The notes beneath the pieces are model-generated. The model was not told the DNA's origin, searched no databases, and saw only the letters and a list, made by a program, of their open reading frames with translations. DNA of 64,000 nucleotides from assembly GCA_052084925.1 (NCBI GenBank), contig JBQDEV010000013.1, forward strand, positions 1 through 64,000, written 5' to 3'. Numbering within the stretch: position 1 is the first letter of the stretch; each line of letters opens with the position of its first letter. The position numbers and the translations under genes were made by a program. The stretch comes from CmP2 sp052084925. GTDB taxonomy: Bacteria; Actinomycetota; Actinomycetes; Actinomycetales; Micrococcaceae. Positions 54,190 through 60,552 of this stretch are shown piece by piece.

Positions 54190-54362
54190 AGAGGTATTCT
54201 CGCATTAGAGGCGCTCTCCTCGCTTCCGTCGATCGGCGGGGCGCAGACAATTCGCCCTGAGCCGAATCTTGATGCCCCACACTGGCGATCAGCCGTGGAA
54301 TCGTCACCTGACTCTGACGTAGTGTAGAAGAAACGCATGTCGACCCCACGGAGGTATTTCAG

Positions 54363-55079
54363 ATGGGAAAGCGCAAGGCTGAGAAGCTCGCCAAGAAGCA
54401 GGCCAAGGTCGCAGAGAAGAAGCTGAACGCGTCTGTGGAGCAGGCCAAGTCCTGGGCCGCACCCAAGGTCGAGTCCGCTCTGGCATGGACCGAAGAGCAC
54501 CTGGGCGATAGCCTCGATCGCGCCGAGAAAGCCGCCTACTCCGCTGTGGACAAGGCCGGGCCGAAGGCCAAGAGCGCGCTGGCGAACCTCAGCGACGCCC
54601 TGGACTCCGCTCGCCACAAGGTGCAGGACGAGTACGTTCCCGCTGCCGCTGGCCAGCTCGCCGGTGCCGCTTCAAAGACGTCGCAGGCGTTGCACGACGC
54701 CGATATCCCGAAGCCCGTCGCTGAAATGCTGACCAAGGTCACCGGCGACAAGAAGGCGGCCAAGAAGTTGCAGAAGGCCGCGGAGAAGTACGCCAAGTCG
54801 GCCGAGAAATCGCTGAAGAAGCAGGCCAAGACCGGCGGCGGTAAGAAGTGGCTCGTCGTTGGTGTTGTAGTGGCTGCCGGTGGCGCCGCCTACGCCGTGT
54901 ACCAGCTGACCAAGCCGGTCGAGGATCCGTGGAAGAATCCGACGCCGCAGCCGCTGAAGGCTGACACCCCGGCCACCCCGCAGGCCACACAAACCGCGGC
55001 ACAGCCCGTCGTCACCGATGACACCGAGGGCGGCGCCGAGGAGCAGGTCGACGCACCGGCCCCCAAGCCCGCTGGCTGA
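54363..55079 (+). CDS. Alanine/lysine-rich helical protein with one membrane segment
   Basis: A 238-residue protein starting MGKRKAEKLAKKQAKVAEKK behind a strong GGAGGT site. Residues 1-155 are helical and Lys/Ala-rich (SKTSQALHDADIPKPVAEML; KAAEKYAKSAEKSLKKQAK), probably an amphipathic coil. A single membrane helix (WLVVGVVVAAGGAAYAVYQL) is followed by a Pro/Thr/Ala-rich tail of about 50 residues. Similar proteins of unknown function occur near ppiA in actinobacteria. No enzymatic motif is visible. A hairpin terminator follows at 55109-55142. Confidence 0.75.
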   Translation: MGKRKAEKLAKKQAKVAEKKLNASVEQAKSWAAPKVESALAWTEEHLGDSLDRAEKAAYSAVDKAGPKAKSALANLSDALDSARHKVQDEYVPAAAGQLAGAASKTSQALHDADIPKPVAEMLTKVTGDKKAAKKLQKAAEKYAKSAEKSLKKQAKTGGGKKWLVVGVVVAAGGAAYAVYQLTKPVEDPWKNPTPQPLKADTPATPQATQTAAQPVVTDDTEGGAEEQVDAPAPKPAG

Positions 55080-55108
55080 TCCACCCGGATCCGCACCCGT
55101 ACCACCGG

Positions 55109-55142
55109 CAGCCCGCTGACCCCGCACAGGGTCGGCGGGCTG
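55109..55142 (+). terminator. Terminator hairpin
   Basis: A 14-bp stem with one mismatch (CAGCCCGCTGACCC at 55109-55122 with GGGTCGGCGGGCTG at 55129-55142) lies 30 bp after the stop of the gene at 54363. Confidence 0.7.
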
Positions 55143-55270
55143 CCGTCGTGTGCGCGGATTCTCCCGGTCAGCTCCTGTCAGCGGATGACCGCGCATGACA
55201 GCGCTTGAGCTGTTTTCGGCGTCATCGTTTGTCCGCCACCGCGCTGGCAACGTACGGTGAGAGCAGAAAA

Positions 55271-55375
55271 CCATCCAGAGCGACCGAGAGATCTGGCTCG
55301 TCGACGTCGCAGCAACCGTCCCGCCCGGGGTGCTCCCCGCGGACCGGACACGGTGCTACCGCCAGAACCGATGGA
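55271..55375 (+). ncRNA. SAM-I (S-box) riboswitch
   Basis: The leader of the monooxygenase gene has the S-box core in order: P1 5' strand CCATC (55271-55275), AGAG, the P2 pair GCGAC/GTCGC around GAGAGATCTGGCTC with the kink-turn GA, then GCAACCG, the P3 stem, CGGTGCTA, and the P1 3' strand GATGG (55371-55375). S-adenosylmethionine binding should lower expression. Only 15 bases separate P1 from the ATG, with GGAG between, so control is probably at translation start. No separate terminator is seen. Confidence 0.85.
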
Positions 55376-55390
55376 ATTGAAGGAGTCTCC

Positions 55391-56875
55391 ATGGCCGCAC
55401 AGCGCCGTCCCCTGATCCTGTCCGCGTTCCTGATGAACACCACCAGCCACATCATTGGCGGGGCCTGGCGGCGGGAGGAGTCCCAGCAGCACCGGTTCAA
55501 CGAGCTGAGCCTCTGGGTCGACCTGGTGCGCGAGCTCGAGGACGCCGGTTTCGACATCGCCTTCTTCGCCGATGTGGTGGGCCTCTACGGCGACTACGAG
55601 GGCGGCTGGGCCTCACACCTGCGCAAAGGGTTGCAGATCCCCTCAAACGACCCACTGGTGCTGATCTCTGCGCTGGCGGCCACCACCCGGCGCATCGGGC
55701 TGGCGATGACCTCCTCGGTGATCCAGGCGCACCCGTTCACCTTCGCCCGGCAGCTCTCCACCCTCGACCACCTCTCCGGCGGGCGCGTGGGCTGGAACGT
55801 GGTGACCTCGGCACTGGAGAATTCGCACCGCAACTTCGGCGGCGCGGAGCTGACCAGCCACGGCGACCGCTACAACCTGGCCGAGGAATACCTCGACGTC
55901 GCCTACAAGCTCTGGGAGGGCTCCTGGGACGACGGCGCACTGCTGCAGGATAAGACGGCGGAGCACTCCCGTGGACGCGGGCTGCACGCGGACCCGGCGA
56001 AGGTGGCGAAGATTCACCACGCCTCCGAGAACTACCGGATCGAGGGACCGCACCTCTCCGCCCCCTCACCGCAGCGCACCCCCTACCTCTTCCAGGCCGG
56101 GTCCTCCCCGCGCGGCCAGGAGGTGGCAGCCCGGCACGCCGAGGCCACCTTCTCCATGGCTCCGCGCCGCGACATCGCCGCCGCCCACGCCGCCGAGGTG
56201 CGCCGTCGTGCCGTGGAATTCGGACGAGCTGCCGAGGACGTGAAGTTTATCCAGGGGCTCTCCTTCGTGATCGGGTCCACGGAGGCGGAAGCGCAGCAGA
56301 AGGCGCGGGAGCTCGACGAGGCGATCGACGTGGAGGCGCTGATCGCTCACACCGGCGGGTCGCTGGGCCTGGACCTGGGCTATCTGCCCCTGGACACCCC
56401 GATCAACGACATCGAGACCGAGGGCGCGCAGGGGCATCTGGCCGAGATTCGGAAGATGACCAAGGACGGGTCGATGACGCTGCGGGATCTCGCGCATTTC
56501 CGCGCCCAGGCGACCCGCGTGGTCGGCACCCCGGAGCAGATCGCCGACGAGCTCGCCGCCTGGCAGGACGCCGGCATCGACGGGGTGAACCTCATCAACT
56601 CCTCGATCCCCGGGTCCTACCACGAGTTCATCGAGCACGTGCTGCCAGTGCTGCGGGAGCGCGGCCTGGCCCGCAGCCTCGAGGACGTACAGCGGCTTGC
56701 CGATTCCGGGGCCACCCTGCGCGCAGCGGTGACTGGACAGGACCGACTCCCGGACACGCACCCGGCCGCCCGCTACCGGGGCGCATTCGCCGACTACTCG
56801 GCCGCGGCAACGGAGCGCAGTCGCGATGAGGTGCTCGGCGGGGAGGCTCAGCTCAGCAATTCGGCTCCGCGGTGA
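55391..56875 (+). CDS. NtaA/SnaA/DszA-type flavin-dependent monooxygenase
   Basis: ATG at 55391 behind GGAG, 494 residues; the frame is open to 55205 but through the riboswitch. It is a bacterial luciferase-like FMNH2-dependent monooxygenase of the NtaA/SnaA/DszA/SoxA group (LSAFLMNTTSHIIGGAWRRE; FDIAFFADVVGLYG; GLAMTSSVIQAHPFTFARQL; GRVGWNVVTSALENSHRNFG; PYLFQAGSSPRGQEVAARHA). Members release sulfite from organosulfur compounds or oxidise chelators. The S-box upstream points to sulfur scavenging. A separate flavin reductase is not seen nearby. Its last 69 bp recur at 60484-60552. Confidence 0.88.
   Translation: MAAQRRPLILSAFLMNTTSHIIGGAWRREESQQHRFNELSLWVDLVRELEDAGFDIAFFADVVGLYGDYEGGWASHLRKGLQIPSNDPLVLISALAATTRRIGLAMTSSVIQAHPFTFARQLSTLDHLSGGRVGWNVVTSALENSHRNFGGAELTSHGDRYNLAEEYLDVAYKLWEGSWDDGALLQDKTAEHSRGRGLHADPAKVAKIHHASENYRIEGPHLSAPSPQRTPYLFQAGSSPRGQEVAARHAEATFSMAPRRDIAAAHAAEVRRRAVEFGRAAEDVKFIQGLSFVIGSTEAEAQQKARELDEAIDVEALIAHTGGSLGLDLGYLPLDTPINDIETEGAQGHLAEIRKMTKDGSMTLRDLAHFRAQATRVVGTPEQIADELAAWQDAGIDGVNLINSSIPGSYHEFIEHVLPVLRERGLARSLEDVQRLADSGATLRAAVTGQDRLPDTHPAARYRGAFADYSAAATERSRDEVLGGEAQLSNSAPR
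56807..56875 (+). repeat. Left copy of 69-bp direct repeat (monooxygenase 3' end)
   Basis: Encodes the monooxygenase C-terminus ATERSRDEVLGGEAQLS-NSAPR and stop. The copy at 60484-60552 is identical at 64 of 69 bases and keeps the same frame (ATERSRDEVLGGEAQLS-STAPR). The two bracket the PEPCK-like, nrdI and nrdF genes. Confidence 0.9.
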
Positions 56876-58733
56876 CTCCCGCGTGAGTTCCTGCCCGCTG
56901 CAGTTCCCCAGACACTCGTCGGTGCGCTTGCCATATCCGCTCGGGCAGTTCTGAGAACTGATGGAGATGTTCTTCTCGGAACCGCATCTCCTGAACCCAG
57001 CGATCGAGGTCGAGGTGCAACAGCTGGTCGAGGTCGCTCTCGCTGATCTGAAGTCCACTCCGGTTGAGTTCGCTCACCGTCGGGATCACGCCGACGGGTG
57101 TTTCCGAGCCCGTGACCTCCTCGGCGGCATACTGCATGAGCCACACCAGCGCCCGGACATTCTCTCGGAAACCGGGCCACAGGAACCCGCCATCGTCGTT
57201 GCGCTGGAACCAGTTCACGTGCGCGAACAAAGGCGGCGATGCGAGCTGGTCCATCATGGTGAGCCAATGCTGCAGGTACTGGGATTCGGGTAGCGACATG
57301 AAGGGCCGCATTGACATCGGATCATAGCGCAGCTGTCCGTCGAGGCCATCCGCGGCGAAGGTGGCCTCAGCACCGAGGGTAAAGCCGTCGTAGATGCCCT
57401 CAACATAGTCGTCCATCACACGAACCAAGGGTTCCCGATCACGTGTCCGGCCCCCGAAAATGATCGCATCGATCGGCACACCCTGGGGAGCCTCGTAGTC
57501 ATCGGCGAGGTTCGGCACCTGATCCAACGCGGTGGTGAACCGGGCATTCGGGTGGGCCAGCGCCATTCGGTTCTCCGGTGGCAGTGCCGACGCATCCTCA
57601 CCATGCCAGCTCACCCATCCTGCCGGATCCGGGGTTGCCTTGGTGCGACCTTCCCACCACACCAGCTGGTCCTCCGGGTGGTAGGCGACGTTGGTGAACA
57701 TCGCTCCACTGCCCTCGGCGATGGAGGAGATCGCGTTCGGATTGGTCTTCTCGTTGGTGTCACGGGCGACGCCGAAGACGCCGTTCTCGGGATTCATCCC
57801 GTACAGACGCCCGTCGGAACCCACCCGTAGCCAGACGATGTCGTCACCATAGAAGTCAATGCGGTACTGGTCGCCTAGGGCGTCGGGAGGCAGAGTCATC
57901 GCGAGGTTGGTCTTGCCAGAGGCGCTCGGGAAACCACCGCACACCGTGAAGCGTCGGCCGGTCTGCAGGTCGGTGATGCCGAGCAGCATGAACTGTTCCG
58001 CCATGAAGTCCCCCGTCCGCCAGCCGTCGAACGACGCCAGACGCAGGGCGTGGGCGATCTTACCTAGTAGGGCGTTGCCTCCGTACGCCGAACCGTAGTG
58101 CAGAATCTCGCGCTCTCGGGGGAAGGTCACGAAATGACGGACGTCACGGTCCGTTCCTTGTTTGAGGGTCTGCAACTCGCCTGTGATGTGCACGCCCCTG
58201 ACGAAATATCCGGGCACAGCCGCACGGTTGTACGCTTCAACGCCGATCCGGCCCATCAGCATCATCTGCAGCACCACGACGCGACTGTCGGTCAGCTGTA
58301 TTCCAACCGCGTGTTTCGCCAGCACGGAATCCGTCGGTGCCATCACGTATGGCATGACATAGAGAGTCTTTCCGCGCAGAGACCCCTGCATGAGCTCGCG
58401 CAGTTTCGGCCGAAGCGCGGACGAGTCTCGCCAGTTGTTGTAAATCCCTTGATCAGCCGATTGATCCGTGGCCACAAAGGTCCGCTCCTCCGTCCGAGCT
58501 GTGTCTTTCGGATGAGATCGGGAATACCAGCGGTCGCCCTTGACCGGGAGAAGTTCACCAGCCTCTCGCGCCTCCTCCAGGAGTCGAGTCCGATCCTGTG
58601 GGCCCACCACCTCGATGTGCGACGCCTCGAGGTGCTCCGCCCACGAGCGAACAAACTCGTCGACCGCCGGATCAAGCAAACCTGCCGCTGCCATGACCTC
58701 CGCCTGCTGCATTTCTGCCCCTTTCTCGTTCAC
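56853..58733 (-). CDS. GTP-type phosphoenolpyruvate carboxykinase homologue with altered active site
   Basis: A 626-residue protein clearly homologous over its whole length to GTP-dependent PEPCK (YVMPYVMAPTDSVLAK; AYGGNALLGK; NPENGVFGVARDTNEKTNPN; IIFGGR; NWFQRNDDGGFLWPGF). Compared with the well-known GTP-PEPCK sequence, the GKK metal lysine is Ile226, the AEH metal histidine is Gln247 and the reactive cysteine of PSACGKTN is Ser272; Asp297/Asp298 and Lys274-Thr275-Asn276 are kept. FRKD is FQRN. Two of the three Mn2+ ligands thus seem lost. Its reaction is uncertain: a PEPCK working with a different ion, or a related enzyme. It is divergent from nrdI and its end overlaps the monooxygenase end by 23 bp. 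Confidence 0.8.
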   Translation of the reverse strand: MNEKGAEMQQAEVMAAAGLLDPAVDEFVRSWAEHLEASHIEVVGPQDRTRLLEEAREAGELLPVKGDRWYSRSHPKDTARTEERTFVATDQSADQGIYNNWRDSSALRPKLRELMQGSLRGKTLYVMPYVMAPTDSVLAKHAVGIQLTDSRVVVLQMMLMGRIGVEAYNRAAVPGYFVRGVHITGELQTLKQGTDRDVRHFVTFPREREILHYGSAYGGNALLGKIAHALRLASFDGWRTGDFMAEQFMLLGITDLQTGRRFTVCGGFPSASGKTNLAMTLPPDALGDQYRIDFYGDDIVWLRVGSDGRLYGMNPENGVFGVARDTNEKTNPNAISSIAEGSGAMFTNVAYHPEDQLVWWEGRTKATPDPAGWVSWHGEDASALPPENRMALAHPNARFTTALDQVPNLADDYEAPQGVPIDAIIFGGRTRDREPLVRVMDDYVEGIYDGFTLGAEATFAADGLDGQLRYDPMSMRPFMSLPESQYLQHWLTMMDQLASPPLFAHVNWFQRNDDGGFLWPGFRENVRALVWLMQYAAEEVTGSETPVGVIPTVSELNRSGLQISESDLDQLLHLDLDRWVQEMRFREEHLHQFSELPERIWQAHRRVSGELQRAGTHAGVTAEPNC

Positions 58734-58760
58734 GTCAATAGACTCTGCTGATCACTATAT

Positions 58761-58794
58761 ACGACACGCCGTATCTTTAACTACGGCGTACCGT
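58761..58794. promoter_or_regulatory. 34-bp palindrome at the PEPCK-like promoter
   Basis: The arms ACGACACGCCGTA and TACGGCGTACCGT (11 of 13 pairs; the inner eight, ACGCCGTA/TACGGCGT, are perfect) flank an 8-base centre. It overlaps the likely -35/-10 spacer of the PEPCK-like gene, whose -10 TATAGT (minus strand) is next to it. It looks like a repressor operator; the protein is unknown. It does not match a DtxR/MntR box. Confidence 0.6.
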
Positions 58795-58819
58795 AGACAG
58801 GTTGGAGCGGAACAAGGTA

Positions 58820-58866
58820 CTACTAGATAAAGCACTCATATCACCCTCGGATACTAGATATTGTGT
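58820..58866 (+). promoter_or_regulatory. Tandem NrdR-like boxes upstream of nrdI
   Basis: ATACTAGATATTGTGT (58851-58866) matches the NrdR box consensus acaCwAtATaTwGtgt at 14 of 16 positions. CTACTAGATAAAGCAC (58820-58835) is a weaker match (9 of 16). The starts are exactly 31 bp apart, three helical turns, the spacing typical of paired NrdR boxes. NrdR with ATP/dATP would repress nrdI-nrdF. A half-site TCACTATATA lies at 58752-58761. Confidence 0.65.
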
Positions 58867-58907
58867 TTCGGTCGAACCCGCGAGCTTGAACCACTGGAGA
58901 GAATCCC

Positions 58908-59411
58908 ATGGCAGAATCGTCACCTCACCCTCGATCACCGCTCCCGTTCCGCGAATTGTCCGAAGAGGAATCGAGCGATCTGGTGTACTTCTCGAGCGTC
59001 TCCGAGAACACGCACCGGTTCGTTGAACGCCTGAACCACCCCGCCGTTCGCATTCCACTGCGACCCAGGATTGAGGGGATGATCCGCGTCTGTCGCCCCT
59101 ACGTTCTGATCGTGCCTACCTATGGCAGCGGCTCCCCACGGGGAGCCATTCCGCCTCAGGTCCAAACCTTTCTCAATGATGCGCAGAATCGTGCACTCAT
59201 CCGCGGGGTCGTGACCGCCGGAAACACCAACTTCGGCAGCGACTACTGCCTGGCTGGCCGTGTCATTTCCGCTAAATGTTCGGTACCCGAGCTCTATCGA
59301 TTCGAGCTTTTGGGAACCAGCGACGACGTACGGCGCGTCAGCGAAGGCTTGCAGCAGTTCTGGGCGGAGGTGACCACCACCCACGCCACCACACCCAGCA
59401 GAACTCCGTGA
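58908..59411 (+). CDS. nrdI: NrdI flavodoxin, activator of class Ib/Ie ribonucleotide reductase
   Basis: A 167-residue protein with the NrdI signature: LVYFSSVSENTHRFVERL (FMN phosphate loop), YVLIVPTYGSGSPRGAIPP, and VVTAGNTNFGSDYCLAG. In class Ib it delivers superoxide for the manganese cofactor; in class Ie it is needed to turn the NrdF tyrosine to a DOPA radical. It has a longer N-terminal lead (about 20 residues) than most. It is followed by nrdF with 33 bp between and preceded by the NrdR-like boxes. Confidence 0.93.
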   Translation: MAESSPHPRSPLPFRELSEEESSDLVYFSSVSENTHRFVERLNHPAVRIPLRPRIEGMIRVCRPYVLIVPTYGSGSPRGAIPPQVQTFLNDAQNRALIRGVVTAGNTNFGSDYCLAGRVISAKCSVPELYRFELLGTSDDVRRVSEGLQQFWAEVTTTHATTPSRTP

Positions 59412-59444
59412 CTAACACGACCGCCTCCACGAAAGGACTACCCC

Positions 59445-60479
59445 ATGACGCAGCACACCACCTCAATCGCTGACGACCTGCTTCAGAACTCCATCACGCC
59501 GCCGAACTATCAGAGACATCCCGACAAACCGCTGCGTCCAGTCAATTGGAATCGTGTCCAGGATTCGAAAGATCTCGAGGTCTGGAATCGCGTCACGGCG
59601 AATTTCTGGCTCCCCGAGAAGGTCCCGCTGTCGAACGACCTTCCCTCGTGGAACCAGATGTCCACTCAGGACCAACAACTCACCGTCCGCGTCTTCACAG
59701 GGCTGACCATGCTCGACACTGTCCAGGCGACGGTGGGAGAGATTGCGCAGATTCAAGATGGCCAGACGGAGCATGAGCAGGCTGTGTACACCAATATCGC
59801 TTTCATGCAGGCCGTGCACGCCCGGTCGTATTCTTCGGTCTTCTCCACGCTGTGCTCCACGCCCGAAATCGATGAAGCCTACGCCTGGGCTGTACAGAAC
59901 AAGCTCCTACAGCAACGCTCGACATCAGTGCTGAAGCACTACTACGGTGACGATCCGCTCAAGCGAAAAGTCGCGTCGACGCTGCTCTCATCCTTGCTGC
60001 TGTATGCGGGGTTCTATCTGCCTCTGCATTTCTCGGTCCACGCTCTGCTCACCAACACCGCGGACATGATTCGACTGATCCTTCGTGACAAGGCGATCCA
60101 TGGCTACTACTCCGGATACAAGTACCAGCGAGGACTGGACCACTGTAGTAATTCCCGACGAGCTGAAATGCACGACTTCACCTTCGAGCTCCTCGAGCAC
60201 CTCTATGAACTGGAGTTGCAGTACTCAGGTGGCCTCTATGAACCACTCGGCCTCATGGACGACGTCGCCGTCTTCGTGCGCTACAACGCGAACAAGGCGT
60301 TGATGAACCTCGGATATCCCGCCCGATTCGAGGCGCACGAAACGGAGGTCAAACCCGAAATTCTGGCCGCTCTCTCACCAGGCTCGGAAGAGAATCACGA
60401 CTTCTTCTCGGGGTCGGGATCTTCGTACATCATCGGGAAGTCCGAGCACACCGAAGACAGTGACTGGGAGTTCGCCTGA
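59445..60479 (+). CDS. nrdF: Ribonucleotide reductase R2 subunit, class Ie (metal-free, QSK type)
   Basis: A 344-residue R2 protein (WLPEKVPLSNDLPSWNQMS; VRVFTGLTMLDTVQATVG; ENHDFFSGSGSSYIIGK). The six metal positions of E. coli NrdF are Asp67, Glu98, His101, Glu158, Glu192, His195; here they read Asp91, Gln122 (MQAVHARSY), His125, Ser182 (TLLSSLLLY), Lys216 (RDKAIHGYY), His219. Loss of three carboxylates to Q, S and K is the signature of class Ie, which binds no metal and uses a DOPA radical at the tyrosine equal to Tyr129. The catalytic NrdE partner is not encoded here, so it must come from elsewhere. Confidence 0.92.
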   Translation: MTQHTTSIADDLLQNSITPPNYQRHPDKPLRPVNWNRVQDSKDLEVWNRVTANFWLPEKVPLSNDLPSWNQMSTQDQQLTVRVFTGLTMLDTVQATVGEIAQIQDGQTEHEQAVYTNIAFMQAVHARSYSSVFSTLCSTPEIDEAYAWAVQNKLLQQRSTSVLKHYYGDDPLKRKVASTLLSSLLLYAGFYLPLHFSVHALLTNTADMIRLILRDKAIHGYYSGYKYQRGLDHCSNSRRAEMHDFTFELLEHLYELELQYSGGLYEPLGLMDDVAVFVRYNANKALMNLGYPARFEAHETEVKPEILAALSPGSEENHDFFSGSGSSYIIGKSEHTEDSDWEFA

Positions 60480-60480
60480 T

Positions 60481-60552
60481 CCGGCAACTGAACGCAGTCG
60501 CGATGAGGTGCTCGGCGGGGAGGCTCAGCTCAGCAGTACGGCTCCGCGGTAA
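60481..60552 (+). pseudogene. Remnant of the monooxygenase 3' end (right copy of the direct repeat)
   Basis: From GCA at 60484 to TAA at 60550-60552 this codes ATERSRDEVLGGEAQLS-STAPR, homologous in the same frame and orientation to the intact gene's end at 56807-56875. There is no start codon or upstream part. It begins 1 bp after the nrdF stop and overlaps the end of the C39-like gene by 28 bp. It marks the far junction of the inserted block. Confidence 0.88.

Noticed and set aside
56853..58200. Loss of the arginine matching rat PCK1 Arg436 in the PEPCK-like protein.
   Set aside because: Bacterial GTP-PEPCK such as the mycobacterial enzyme also has glycine there, so this change is not unusual and was not used as evidence.
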